Assembly (NCBI GenBank): GCA_948146395.1
Contig: OX411548.1
Location: 34,542,912 to 34,606,911 of the forward strand
Reading direction: 5' to 3'
Origin: Fragum whitleyi
Lineage: Eukaryota; Mollusca; Bivalvia; Cardiida; Cardiidae
Length of the DNA stretch: 64,000 nucleotides
The position numbers and the translations under genes were made by a program. Below are positions 45,633-56,486 of the stretch, piece by piece. A model generated the notes under the pieces. That model was not told the origin of the DNA and searched no databases. It worked only from the letters and a program-made list of their open reading frames with translations. The first letter of the stretch is position 1; the number at the start of each line of letters is the position of its first letter.

Positions 45633-46934
45633 TTAGAAATCCGCTATCCGCGGGACCGCTATAGGCAGGTCTAATGCAATGGAAAATACATCAATTTTTT
45701 TAGACCTAAACCTAGTCAATGTATGCATGTCCGAAAATGACTCTCTATTGTTTGAAGTTGTCCGGAGAATCAATGTCGTAACTCCGTACATTACGCATGG
45801 TCTCTTACGTCATTTGGTCTCCGGGCCCGGTAAAGCGTAAAACCTCCTGAGAAAGGCACTGAATAATTCCCTTTGGGGCGTACCATCTCGGAAGGTATTA
45901 CTCTTTATTATCAACGGCAGGAGACTTCTTTGCTTATGCGATCGTTTGCCGTTACCCATGCAATAAAAAAAGTACAAAAAACGAAATGTAAATAACAAAA
46001 AGGTGCGAAACATAGACCCCGCGTCGTGCGAATTAATATCTCAGGCTCACAGCCCCGACAACGGCTTCACAAGGGACCCAAATGGGTCCCTAACAAAGTA
46101 CCGGCGCGAGCTAACTGAGGGGCCACAAAATGAATTAAGATCGGCGGAAGTATGCCTTAACTAAGCATACGCTAAGACGACTGTCTGTAGTATAGGCAAG
46201 GTAGAGATACGTAAGTTAACAAAAAAAAAGACATATTGTCTACTCTAAATATAAACGGAGGGCCCATCAACTTAGACCTGGTGACTTTAATTTTAGCTTT
46301 CCTTCAGTTATTTCTAAGAAAAAACCGCGGACTGAGTCGATTTTTTCATGATCGTGATTAAAATGTCCTTACTCCCTGTATGACTTTATCTGAGTTAAGA
46401 CATTCTAGCTACAACTCGATAAAACGCTAAATTTCTGAAAAGTCTACAGGATTGATCACTGAAGAGAGGTTCGCCTAGAAAACATTGCACTTGTGCATCT
46501 GTTGAGCGTTTCTCCCCCAAAAAACTTTGAAAGAGCCAATGTCCCTCTTCCGCGTAATCACGGGTTATACGGTAACACGAGTTAGGCGGAATAGGGTATC
46601 CAATATATGTGAATATATGTATATTGTCGATAGCAGACGACGTAGTTTAATTAAGTCTAGAAAGATATTAAAACCTCCAATATGTTATTGGAAGACCCCA
46701 ATAGGCAAATCACCGCATTGTCTATAAATAGCATTCTTACGCGAAACAAAAAAACGCTTGGACTAGGATTGGCAGCTGATTTCACATTATAGAGGTGTCG
46801 TTGAATAATCTTCTAATTGTAAAGAATTCTTGAATAATGCGATTTTCAAAACGCACAGTTGTCGAGCGGAGGTAAGTCTTGTAAAAAAGAAAATTAAACC
46901 CAAACCGGTACTACTTTTTTGAAAAGCTATTCAG
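45633..46934. other. 2-kb block, non-genic remainder (unit III)
   Basis: Matches 16357-17905 except for a ~200-bp deletion near 46697. Short frames at 45810-46013 and 46527-46727 have no recognised domain, and only parts of them are shared with unit I. Confidence 0.5.
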
Positions 46935-47007
46935 TCGGTATTCTGCTAAAACCTCGTAACTACAGCTTTAAACAAGCTGTAGTTACAAGATTTTAGCAGA
47001 ACACCGA
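46935..47007. repeat. Hairpin TCGGTATTCTGCTAAAACC.. (unit III)
   Basis: Paralogue of 17906-17978 with one extra mismatch in the outer stem. Confidence 0.8.
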
Positions 47008-47159
47008 TGATAAACATCTGACAGGATTGTTCTCACATAGTACTAACACTGGGTGACGTAGAACGTCCCCCATAAAAATCAGATTGAGTTAACATCATTT
47101 ACGAAATTTTGATCGCTTACAGATGATGATATAAAGTGAACCTGTTAGAAGGTCGCCAT

Positions 47160-47790
47160 TATTATTGTATATCATTCAAATCGACCAAACCATTCAACGA
47201 TTTTATTGACTGGTACTTGTTTTAAAGCGTTTGATTGGTCTGCTAAGACACAAACAGAAACTTATGTATATTTAACTGAAAGAGGTAAAAACTATATAGC
47301 TAATTTCGCCGATTTTTAACAAAAATTAGCCATATAGAGAATAACATGTTAGTGTCTAAAAATAACAATGTTACCTGGTCGAGGTTGGGAGAATTTATCA
47401 TGACGAGGCTTTGCCGAGTCATGATAATTTTTCACAGCCGAGACCTGATAACATTGATATTTTAAGACACTAAATATGTTATTCTTTTTATCATGCAATC
47501 ATTTTTCACCACCAAATCAAAGTAAACCCTTAAAAATCAAAGAAATTCATGTGAAAGTGTATGCAAATTGTTTCTAAAAATAGACTGCCTGATAACATGT
47601 CATGTTATCAGATAGGCGATATCAGGTCAATACAGGCTTCATTGTATGATAAATTGTATTACCTTCCTTGAATTATAATAAAAACTCACTCATTACAATT
47701 ATTTAGTTTCATTCCAAATTCACTCAAAATTATTCACATTGTTAATTTCACAATATTACGAATTGATAATTCATGGGACCTAGTCACGGC
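47160..47790. mobile_element. Foldback MITE of the ACATCGTGAAATT family, left end deleted
   Basis: Right part of the element paralogous to 18131-18984. The left tip is missing. It retains the GAGGCTTTGCCGAG palindrome (47337-47490) and the GCCTGATAACATGTCATG hairpin. The right end, TTAATTTCACAATATTACGAA, is partly decayed. Confidence 0.6.
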
Positions 47791-47875
47791 AAGTGAATGC
47801 GCGAATATGAGAAATAGATTCATACGTAATTGTGATAAGGTTTTAGATTCATACCTCCATTAATTCATAAAATAT

Positions 47876-48010
47876 CATACTAGAATCTTAATTTGATAAT
47901 TACATTCTGATTCCATTTTTTTTTTCTTTTTGTTATCTGATAACATACTAGAATCTTAATTTGATAATTACATTCTGATTCCATTTTTTTTTTCTTTTTG
48001 TTATCCGATA
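47876..48010. repeat. Tandem duplication, ~67-bp unit, 2 copies
   Basis: CATACTAGAATCTTAATTTG..TTCTTTTTGTTATC(T/C)GATA occurs twice in a row. Units I and II have one copy, so the duplication is private to unit III. A poly-C run follows at 48030-48051. Confidence 0.85.
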
Positions 48011-48534
48011 GGCTTACGCACAAAGTAGCCCCCCCCCCCCCCCCCCCCCCCAAATAAAAAAAAGGAAAGAAAAAGAAAATCGGCCGCAATTCAGAGAAAA
48101 TTTTACATTTTATTCAGAATAAAAATTATAACATATGGAGATAATATTACTTCAATTCATGTAGGTATGAACTAAAAACCTATTCACACTTTGCGTATTC
48201 ATACAGTGTAATTAGGTTCTTAGCTTCATACCTCCATTAATTCAACAAATATTCTCTTCATCTCTTAAATATTGAATTTGGTTCCTTCGGTCTGGCATTC
48301 ATTAAAGATTTCGTACTAGACTTTTTATTGAGTTGGATAAAGTATTTAGTAATACAAAAAATACAAAGTTAATATTTTCAGAGTTTGAGTTGGACAATTT
48401 AATATAATTAATCACGAGGCATTAAACCAGAAAGAGGAAATAATGTAGAAAAAAGGGAAACTATCTGTGACAACAAATTTCTTCCATTACCACTTTGTTT
48501 TCTAACGAAAAATACGTTTCAAGCCCAGGGCTTC

Positions 48535-48603
48535 GGTTAGCTCAATAGGTAACTTGCTTGGCTCTATACCTTGGGATCACGTGATTTCTATCCCCGGCTC
48601 GGA
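48535..48603 (+). mobile_element. tRNA-like SINE head (unit III)
   Basis: Box A-like GGTTAGCTCAATAGG and Box B-like GATTTCTATCCCC, the latter with one change from the other units. Confidence 0.45.
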
Positions 48604-48718
48604 CAACTTTCATCAAACTGACAAATTTACTTGTGGCAGTCGTCTTTCGTCTCAAACCATTGGGCGAACGATAAGTAGTACAAGTAGGCATGCGTGGGGT
48701 ACATATAGCTCTGCGTTG

Positions 48719-48830
48719 AGGATGAAAAAACCGATGCAAACTGTTTGCAAATTATACCCCGATTTGCACGCAAGTGCACATGCAAAGCGATGTATAATTT
48801 GGAAACAATTCGCAACTGCTTCGTCATCCT
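48719..48830. repeat. Palindrome with TTTGCACG core (unit III)
   Basis: GCAAACTGTTTGCAAATTA..CCCCGATTTGCACG faces GTGCACATGCAAAG..TATAATTTGGAAAC. Paralogue of 19931-20041. Confidence 0.75.
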
Positions 48831-48871
48831 GAAAGTAGGGCTTGTATCTGTGCTTGTACTGAGAAACAACA

Positions 48872-49112
48872 GGGGCCCGTTTTATTAAACGTCTTACGAA
48901 AAAATTAATCGTAAGTCAGAATCACAAATCGTACCTGGTATTTTCATTCGTTGTTAGATTCTGCCTTGTAATATCTCGTTGGAATCGCCCGTTTAGAAGA
49001 CGATTCCAATGAGATTATGCACGCAGAATTCCAAATTTAGTAACTACAGTAGAAGCAACTTTAATTTTTGACTACGCAAAAGTGAGCGTAAGATTTTTAG
49101 TAAAACAGGTCC
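48872..49112. mobile_element. MITE with GGGGCCCGTTTTATTAAAC ends (unit III)
   Basis: Paralogue of 20084-20315 with the internal ATCTCGTTGGAATCG hairpin. Confidence 0.65.
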
Positions 49113-49872
49113 AAGCAGGAATTTCATTTACGGTACACCAGCTACCGTCATATATCTCGATTAATGTTGAAACGGGTATTAAACCATTTTCAAGTTTTCT
49201 AACAGGGTTGCAGGTAAAACGATTAAATTGTTCATATTATAATGTTTTATTTCTTAATATCTTTGACAAGAAAAAAACGTCGATGAACACATCATTATAT
49301 CGAAGTAAACATATTTCGTGCAAAATGCACATGTCATAACATTCAAAATTCGACAATACTCACTCGTTATAAAGATTAAATTACAAAAAATACGCATTGT
49401 AATCGGCTGAAAAATAGGTTTCATTATACAATGAAAACAATTATATTACGCAGCTTTTTGGAAGCTTCCGCGGAAATGATTTCCACAAACAAACTCTGTT
49501 ATAATGGTCGAGTTTTTGTATTTTTGCTTAAATATATTTAATCATATGAACAGAAAATATGTTGATTCATGGAGTTATGAAACGAAAACCCTAGTCACAA
49601 TCATGTTTGAATCAGCTTCAAACAGTGAAATTAGGTTTATCGTTTCATAACTCCATTAATTAAAAAGATTATTCCATGCCCCCTTTAACAACCAATTTAC
49701 TAGACTATTAAGTTAAACTTGTTGTGCACTAGAATTTGTTTCTTATTGTCGGTGAGCGACCGAAACCTTTTAAATCCAGTTTTATTTAGGCTGAATTTGT
49801 GAGGTTTTGGTCGCACAATGACGTTTTGTTATGTTATTTATCATATATCTTTAAGAATTTGAGTGATGAAAT
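49113..49872. other. Non-genic sequence conserved with unit II
   Basis: Matches 39785-40520, including the ACCGAAACC..GGTTTTGGTCGC hairpin at 49750-49813. No coding frame is conserved. Confidence 0.5.
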
Positions 49873-50259
49873 ATAGTCAATCTTCCTCGAGCGACCTCGT
49901 CTATAAAGAGGGCCTTTTCTGTAAGCGACTCTTTTCAAAATTTCCTTCTTTAAATCAAAACATGTTAAAAGTAGATATTATTTGTCTACAAATTATTGTT
50001 AATAAATCCTATGCTATTAAATCGCGCAAGAATCGTCTCGATGATACGGTTCTATTGAGTTTTATCAACATACGATTATTGAGAAATTCGCAAATAGCAT
50101 ACATATTCAATTAAAAGAGAAATTCGCAAATAGCATTTATATTCAATTAAAATTATATTTCTAATATGCAATCAAAACGTTTACTACGCGACAGTTCTTT
50201 TTTAAATACCGCCTTTTGGTGGTCCCTTAAGTGGTCGCCTACTACACCTTTTACTGTAC
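49873..50259. mobile_element. MITE, GAGCGACC/TACAGT family, 3' of Dmrt (unit III)
   Basis: The left end TATAGTCAATCTTCCTCGAGCGACC and the right end GTGGTCGCC..TTTTACTGTA show the family's TACAGT-type tips with short inverted ends. It ends about 23 bp beyond the Dmrt stop codon. Confidence 0.6.
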
Positions 50260-50281
50260 ATGTTGTTTGTTCTTCAATAGT

Positions 50282-52068
50282 TCACTTATTTTCAACAAGT
50301 TCCGAAGGGCTTTGTTGTCGTAGGTGAGAAAATGGATAAGATGAATACAAAACTGGTTTTGTCGACGGCAGACTGGCCTGGGGAACACTGGTTGGTGCCA
50401 GTCCGGTATATGATGGAATGCTGGTAGACATTGCTGGTATAAGAGGCGAATAAGCCATTTTCACAAGTCCGAACGAGGGTAAACTTTGCAGGTTATATCG
50501 CACTGGATTATATGAGTTCTGTACTGAATGTCCTGCCGAAATGTTCGTTGGCGTAAATGCAGATTTAAATGAACTGTCCATTGGTAGCGAAAAGTTACTA
50601 GAAGCAAATTGAGGCGGTTCTGAAGTATCACGTGATGTGTTTAGAACATGCTCAATGGCTTGTACCACATTACCGCCACACCCTCTTAGAATCAAAAGCA
50701 GAACATGTGGTTTGATATCAGGGAATATTTTCACCAACATGTCCAACGATTTACGAAGTGAGTTAGGAATGTCACTTTCGAAGTATCTCGGTGGTAATTG
50801 GTAGAAGTCTGGGACTGGTGATCCAGATGAGGCTGTGCTGTGAGGGGACAGTGAGCCCCGGCTGTCAGGGGTGTGAACCCTCTCTCGTAGCTCTAACCGA
50901 GTAGCGCTGGGTAAGGGCTCTTCTAGACGAAGGCGTTTTGTTACTAAAATGAAAAAAATACATCTTTTTAACAACGGCGACGCTTTCCGTTCCTTATGAA
51001 CTTTAATTCTTGTAAATGTATCTAATAATGACATGAAAAATTTAAACCTTCACTATTGTCTTTTGAAGAAAAAAATACATGTACTACAAAAATGTTTAAC
51101 AATTCTGAATGCCAACCTTTGCCCTTGAACCCCATCACAACCTTTAAAATTTTCAATGAATCGTTTAAGATCAGCACCTTCTGATTACTTGTGTCTTAAT
51201 GATAGAAATTGAAGAAATAGTTATAAATACGACGTTCAAGCCAAAAAATGAGTAGTCGTCTCGTTCTATTTTCAAAGAAATCATCTACAATGATTTGTCC
51301 ATGATAGTTCATAATGCCAGCATGTAATATTTAAACATTATTCATTGATGATTGAATATTAAATGATGAAATAGACGTGTTATTTGATAGTATTTAAAGA
51401 TTGTCGCATAACTCTTACTTAGCAATATGATGTTTGAAGCTATAAGGATCTTCTCACTGAGACGATTCTAATGGGTTCTAACGTAATAAAAATTGAATGA
51501 TAAACAGTTTCTGCTTAAGAATGACCCCTTTTTCAAAAGTATCACTAACGCTAGAGGGTCTTTTAGATGGTCGCTTAATAAACGTGATCGCTAAATAGAG
51601 GTGGTGGCTTGAGCAATATTTACTTTACTAATAGCTGTTTAGGAATTACCTACCTGGTTGTTCATTGTCACTATCCTCATAACTACTAGTCGAACCTCCT
51701 CTAGGTCGTACGTGGGTATAGTGTAGATCTAGATCGTGTTGCTGGTGTACAGCCTGGGTCTGAAAGACCTCGTCCCGTCCGTCCGTCTCTTCCTGGGCTT
51801 GTTGACGCCGTAACGCCACTTGTGCCGCCATCACACGTTGACGTTCAGAGATCAAAGTACATTTAGCACAGTTACAGTCCCTCCATCGACAATATCGCTT
51901 ATGTCCCTTGAGTGCCGACACAACACCGTGATTCCTGCATCGTGCACACTTAGGTGTCCGAGGATAACGATCCGAGCTTCTGATGTACATCGGACCCGGG
52001 ATTGTGACTGCTGCGTGCATAGCAGTCTGATCTGGAATATGGTGTTCCTCGTCTTGTGGATGTGTCAT
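50282..52068 (-). CDS. DMRTA2: DMRT4/5-type transcription factor, copy 2
   Basis: Exon 1 52068-51654 and exon 2 50943-50282 (stop TGA), intron 710 bp, donor CAG|GTAGGT, acceptor TTTTAG|TA, same intron phase as copy 1, 358 residues. The DM domain (residues 36-94) is identical to copy 1 in protein sequence, with several synonymous base changes. Elsewhere in exon 1 three residues differ. Exon 2 differs at about 14 of 220 residues, including IFPD for IFPH and VLLL for VLHL inside the DMA domain (~203-240). Both copies lie on the same strand about 7.5 kb apart between stop and start. The frame is intact, so it is probably a functional paralogue, though silencing cannot be excluded. Orthology to A1 or A2 is not resolved. 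Confidence 0.93.
50944..51653 (-). other. Dmrt copy 2 intron with nested MITE
   Basis: GT/AG intron colinear with that of copy 1, including the GAGCGACC-family MITE at about 51418-51632. A few small length differences are spread along it. Confidence 0.75.
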
Positions 52069-52161
52069 AGTTTACAAATATCTCCTATTTTCAATCTACT
52101 GATTTAGCTAAGCGATTAGCGTGTCAAAATACTAACTGAATTGGTTTCAAAAACAAATGCG

Positions 52162-52168
52162 TAATATA
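52162..52168 (-). promoter_or_regulatory. Candidate TATA box, Dmrt copy 2
   Basis: Minus-strand GGGTATATTA at the same distance (~95 bp) from the start codon as in copy 1. This is a candidate only. Confidence 0.35.
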
Positions 52169-52745
52169 CCCCTAAGAAAGTCAAACCCTCCCACTTTTTG
52201 TAACTCGATCTCGCTAATTTACAACGTCTTCTGCATAAGAAGTTCGGAATATCGGTTAGATCCATAGTTTCTGATGAAAAGTGTAACATTTCAAATGGCG
52301 CAGTTATTGGTGTACATCAATATATTCATCATTTTGGATGCTATCTCAGAAGTTAAGACAATAGATCAAAATTTTGCATGGAAATAAGCCCAAGCCCAGC
52401 CCTGTACTTTGGGGAAGCAAAAGGTTTATCAAGATGTAACACGGTTATTTTTAAGCCGTTCGATTGGCTAAACAGAAAAAAAACACGTGACCAATCTTAA
52501 TTCTTTGAGCTTGATTATTTTAAAATTAAACCTTCAACGAAGGGTTTTCCTATGCCATCTAGACCCATCAAATAAAACCGTTGATCCTGAAAATGCAATA
52601 TTTTGTGTGAAAAGAAACGGTTACCATTTTAGAAGCAAACCATTTAATATCCTTATCATCTTTTTAATCTTTTTCTGTGTCGGCTTTTGCCTTTTAAATG
52701 AATTCTACTTAACAAAAAAAACAGCTCCATAAACCCATGATATAG

Positions 52746-52965
52746 AATTCTTATACGTTACTTTAACGATTCCTCTTTGCGAAGAGACGCGTGAATACCA
52801 CATAGAATAAATTTTCTCTTTGCTCGGTGATATTAACTTCACAAGAAGATTTTTTTCATCCTCGTAGGATTTTGGAACAGGTTGATTGAGATAATTTTTT
52901 AGCTTTGTTTGTTTGAATGATGTTTTACGCCATTTTCAACATTTTTTAGTTATATCATTGCGGCC
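52746..52965. other. Non-genic sequence
   Basis: Unique sequence after the end of unit III. No gene is recognised. Confidence 0.4.
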
Positions 52966-53092
52966 GAAGCTCCTAACAATGGATTCCTGTTATTTCTCTC
53001 ACCAGTTCTACCATCACATCCTTTCATAGACTCTAGTTGCTATCTCGCATAGGTCTACGATTGTCAACCCATTGATGTTTGCCATCTTCGCT
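52966..53092 (-). mobile_element. SINE fragment (tail and body)
   Basis: The plus strand reads GCCGAAGCTCCTAACAATGG, TTTCTCTCACCAGTTCTACC and GTCAACCCATTGATG, matching the tail and body of 3065-3297. The head is missing, and a foldback sequence starts at its right edge. Confidence 0.6.
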
Positions 53093-53271
53093 AGCCAAGG
53101 GTCATGCCCACTACGTGTTCTATTCGTGAATAGAACACGTAGTGGGCATCACTCTTGACTAGTTACTCTAACGTAACCCCAACCCTTTTGATAGTCTGAT
53201 GTGGGGTGGGAAATCCAAATTTCAGAGAGAGGGCTACATTATTGCAGCTACACTCTTGACTAGCGAAGATG
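53082..53271. repeat. Two-level foldback sequence
   Basis: The outer arms CATCTTCGCTAGCCAAGGGT and ACTCTTGACTAGCGAAGATG enclose 150 bp. Inside the left half is a perfect hairpin, ATGCCCACTACGTGTTC..GAACACGTAGTGGGCAT, at 53105-53149. It may be a small foldback element inserted into the SINE. Confidence 0.6.
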
Positions 53272-53436
53272 CGTTTCTGAGTGAAAACAACGACAAAATA
53301 TAATCATTATTCTCGTCGTCCATTTATTCAAGAAACAAAAATGGTGTTTTATAAGGTTCATGGAGTGATAAAACTAAAATATCTAATCATACTGAATGGA
53401 AAAGCAAAATTCAAACATGGATTTAAAAAACATGAT

Positions 53437-53512
53437 CGATAGTCGCTACAATGCATTGAACTCGGGACCTCTTGATTTCGAAGCTGAAGCTTGTCACTCG
53501 ACCACGGTCTAA
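53437..53512 (-). mobile_element. tRNA-like segment (SINE or tRNA relic)
   Basis: On the minus strand GACCGTGGTCGAGTGACAAG (Box A-like) and CCCGAGTTCAATGC (Box B-like) are about 40 bp apart. Stems do not close well, so it is not a functional tRNA. No SINE body is recognised. Confidence 0.4.
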
Positions 53513-53545
53513 GTTTATTTGTCTTTATTCCCATCCTCTTTTCTG

Positions 53546-53640
53546 ACATTATTATTATTATTGTTATTATTATTGTTATTATTATTATTATCATTATCAT
53601 TATTATTATTATTTTTATTATTATCATAATTATTAATTTA
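53546..53640. repeat. (TTA)n microsatellite
   Basis: About 95 bp of ATT/TTA with occasional TTG and TCA interruptions. Confidence 0.9.
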
Positions 53641-53994
53641 TTTATTTTCTTGTTTACATATAAATTTTGCTTTTATCACACTTACTTCCCCTTCAAATAA
53701 ACAACACAGTAGGGGAGAAACCATTAAGAAATTTTGTCCACGCCCTGTGATACCCAATCCCCAGTGGGGGCGATAAAAGGTGGATAGCACTTACCCGAAC
53801 TGTAAGACAAGTCTTCGAGTAGGTCCTCAATGGGAATTGTTGACTTATTTAAAACAATGGAACTTGAAACATAAAACTTGCTGATTGATACTTATTAATC
53901 ATTTATATTTTCATATAGATTGTAATCCCACAAAAAGTGTCATTTTAAGTGTTAGGTTACTTATTAGTATATTGTCGTTTGTCAACAAAAAACT
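53641..53994. other. Non-genic sequence
   Basis: No gene or element is recognised. Confidence 0.4.
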
Positions 53995-54290
53995 CGTAAG
54001 TACAGATTGAACCAAACTGTATTAATCTTCTTCTAAACTATTAAGCGAATCAATTTTAAACTTCGCAGGGATGTTTTTTTAGGTGTAGGTCTACCAAAGT
54101 TGTTTAAAGAATTCAATTCCATCAATAACTTTGGTTGCCATGGTAAGGGAAAATCTTTTTCTTTCGAAACCATCCTAAATGTACATCAAACAATCTCTGG
54201 TATTTATAACATGGTTGACAATTTATGAGTTGACTTACTCAGGTGAGCGATATAGGAGCATCAGGGTCCTCTTGTTTTTAACAACACCCT
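53995..54290. mobile_element. Decayed array-element end
   Basis: AATCTTCTTCTAAACTATTAAGCG, AACTTCGCAGGGATG and the terminal CTCAGGTGAGCGA..GGGTCCTCTTGTTTTT match the linker and right end of the element at 1166-3015. The left end and array are missing. Confidence 0.55.
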
Positions 54291-54512
54291 ACCTGCTATG
54301 ACTAACATGGCCCCTTATGAGATTAGTATCAGTTGAGTCATGCAACCCAAAAGGGGCTCGCGCCAGCCCCTAGATCATATCTCTTCGTTATTATATAGTA
54401 AAATTCTGAAAGGTCGCAAATAAAGAATGTTTTGAAAATTCCGTTTGATGAGATTTCACAGGCTTACCTAAGATCATCAAATTATTTAAGGTAGTTGGCT
54501 AATAAAAGATCC

Positions 54513-54623
54513 GCAACTTTTCGGCAGTCATGAACTATAACAGTGTTTACCGAGGTTTCCTAATGATTTTCATTAGGAAACCTCGGCTAACATTGTTAAA
54601 GTTCATGACTGCCGAAAAGTTGC
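54513..54623. repeat. Near-perfect palindrome, ~53-bp arms
   Basis: GCAACTTTTCGGCAGTCATG..CCGAGGTTTCCTAATGA is followed after TTT by its complement, with only a few mismatches near AACAGTGTT. It is one of the best palindromes in the window. TTTACTTACCACGGTTTCCTAATGA near 60140 resembles one arm. Confidence 0.85.
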
Positions 54624-54644
54624 AGAGCTATCAACGGCACTATC

Positions 54645-55177
54645 TTAACCTTTGTCATGCTGGATCAAAAATTTTCTCCTTCTCAGGAGGTATGGACATA
54701 TATCAGCATACACGTATGAGCTGTCTGATCTTAGTCATTACCACCCTTTTTCTTTTTAATTCAGAATAGTTGAAAAGTTATATTTTCAAAAGAAATACCA
54801 AATTTCAATTTTCAGTTCTTGCAACACTGATTATTCATTCACCAAGTAATGACGAAGTGATGTGTATTCATATTCATATTTATGAGCGCATGGCCGCAAT
54901 AAAGTTTTGTGTGTGTGTGTGTGTTTTTTATTATTATTATTATTCCTCATGATCACTTCATCGTTATTTTAAGTGCCGTTTCGTGAAAACTTTCATTTTT
55001 GTCAGGCCTACAATATGATTTTAACATGTTCGTTCGGGTCAATTGCAAGTCACACAAACTGATCTTTGTCTACACTCCAGACGAAAAGCAAATCATGCCA
55101 ACAGCTAGCGTGATAAGATAAAGAATATTACAGTCGCCACTTTCCTTTAAGATTGGAATCTACCATAACAAGGTTAA
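54645..55177. mobile_element. MITE with TTAACCTTTGTCATGC ends
   Basis: The left end TTAACCTTTGTCATGCTGGATC is partly complementary to the right end GGAATCTACCATAACAAGGTTAA. The left end is close to the left end of 21548-21777. A (GT)n/(TTA)n tract lies at 54910-54943. Non-coding. The right border is less certain. Confidence 0.45.
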
Positions 55178-56108
55178 ATGATGTTTACAGAGAAACTTCA
55201 CACGGTCGTGATTTCATTGTAAATACCAAATAGATAACATAAACACAAAAATAGAGAAAAGATATAACAGAAAACTGGTTTAAACCTGATAAATTAGTCA
55301 TCAGTCATGTTTTGGCCTTACTTTTAATTTCAACCGAACAGAATTGGGGTTTGCAGCCCAACAAACTATCAATTAAATATATATATAAAAAAAGAAAATA
55401 TTATTTAAAAGGTATAGATGAAAGCCGATGTGGGAAAACAACCAATGTGGGAAAGAAATGTGGCGGAACTGTCCTTTCAGCGTAATCAAAGAGCGGCGTC
55501 GGCTCAAGCCATGCGTTCAAGATGAAAACATTGGCGAAGCTTTTTGGGAAATGACACCAGCTTAGCATGTTCTGGCGCTTTTTTCTTGCAAAAGCGGGTT
55601 ACCATTTTGGTCCATGAATACAGTTGGTTACATCGTGAAATTGACATTCATCTCAATCAAAACCATTCTAAATAGCTCACTCATCGCTCCAATCATTCAT
55701 TCCAAACACTTACTCTTACCAATCATAAGCGCTCCAAAATTACTTTAAAAAATAAGATTAACAGCTATATTTAATATAGATATAGGGAGAAAAAAATCTT
55801 TCTGAAATATTTGAAATTATACGCGTCTGAAAGGTTCTTGAAGAAATAGAAAGCTATTTATAGAACTAGTATGCATATTTTATTAATTACCGCTCTTTAA
55901 TAAGACTTAAGTCGAAAAATGACTTATGACAAGCAATTTCTTTCCATTTATCTTATAACTATACAAATATCTGTGTGATAACAACCCGTATGATATTTTT
56001 TATGATATCACATAGTTATTTTTAGAACAATAATATCATACAGTTATTTTTAGAAACTTGCATTTCGGTGAGAAACATCGACGAAAACAAGACAAAAAGA
56101 GGTTATAA

Positions 56109-56270
56109 GATAAATATAATACATACTTAGTGTATTGTATGAAAAAATATCTAACTCGGTTGTGAGAATTGACAATTGTCTCGGCAGAGCCTCGACAATG
56201 ATCAATTCTCCCAACCTCGTTAGATATTTTTTTTTCATATAATACACTAAGTATGTATTATATATTTATC
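56109..56270. repeat. Large palindrome, ~75-bp arms
   Basis: GATAAATATAATACATACTTAG..ATATCTAAC.. runs to its complement TTAGATAT..CTAAGTATGTATTATATATTTATC. The centre CTCGGCAGAGCCTCG resembles the GAGGCTTTGCCGAG loop of the unit palindromes at 18557, 37591 and 47337, though the arms differ. Confidence 0.85.
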
Positions 56271-56486
56271 AAAGAATACTCATCGTAGTTTTATCTGAAT
56301 AATAGTAAATGAAATATATCAGGGACCGAGATTAAAGATCTTTTCTTATGATCAACTGAGAATTATCTCAAATTTCAACTGAAGATTAGAGCTTTAATTC
56401 TGTTGTAATTCTATAATACATGTGTAGACTTAAAAGATATTAGAAATAAGTTGTTAGAAATAACAACTTATTGATAATCATCTTTT

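Larger units (their letters stand above)
45272..52745. repeat. Duplicated unit III
   Basis: 45272-47160 matches unit I 16021-18130 almost base for base. From there to 52745 it matches unit II 36790-43412. It lacks about 230 bp of the MITE left end and AT tract (equivalent to 18131-18385) and about 200 bp of the 2-kb block. It holds a complete Dmrt gene and none of unit II's private insertions. Confidence 0.85.
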
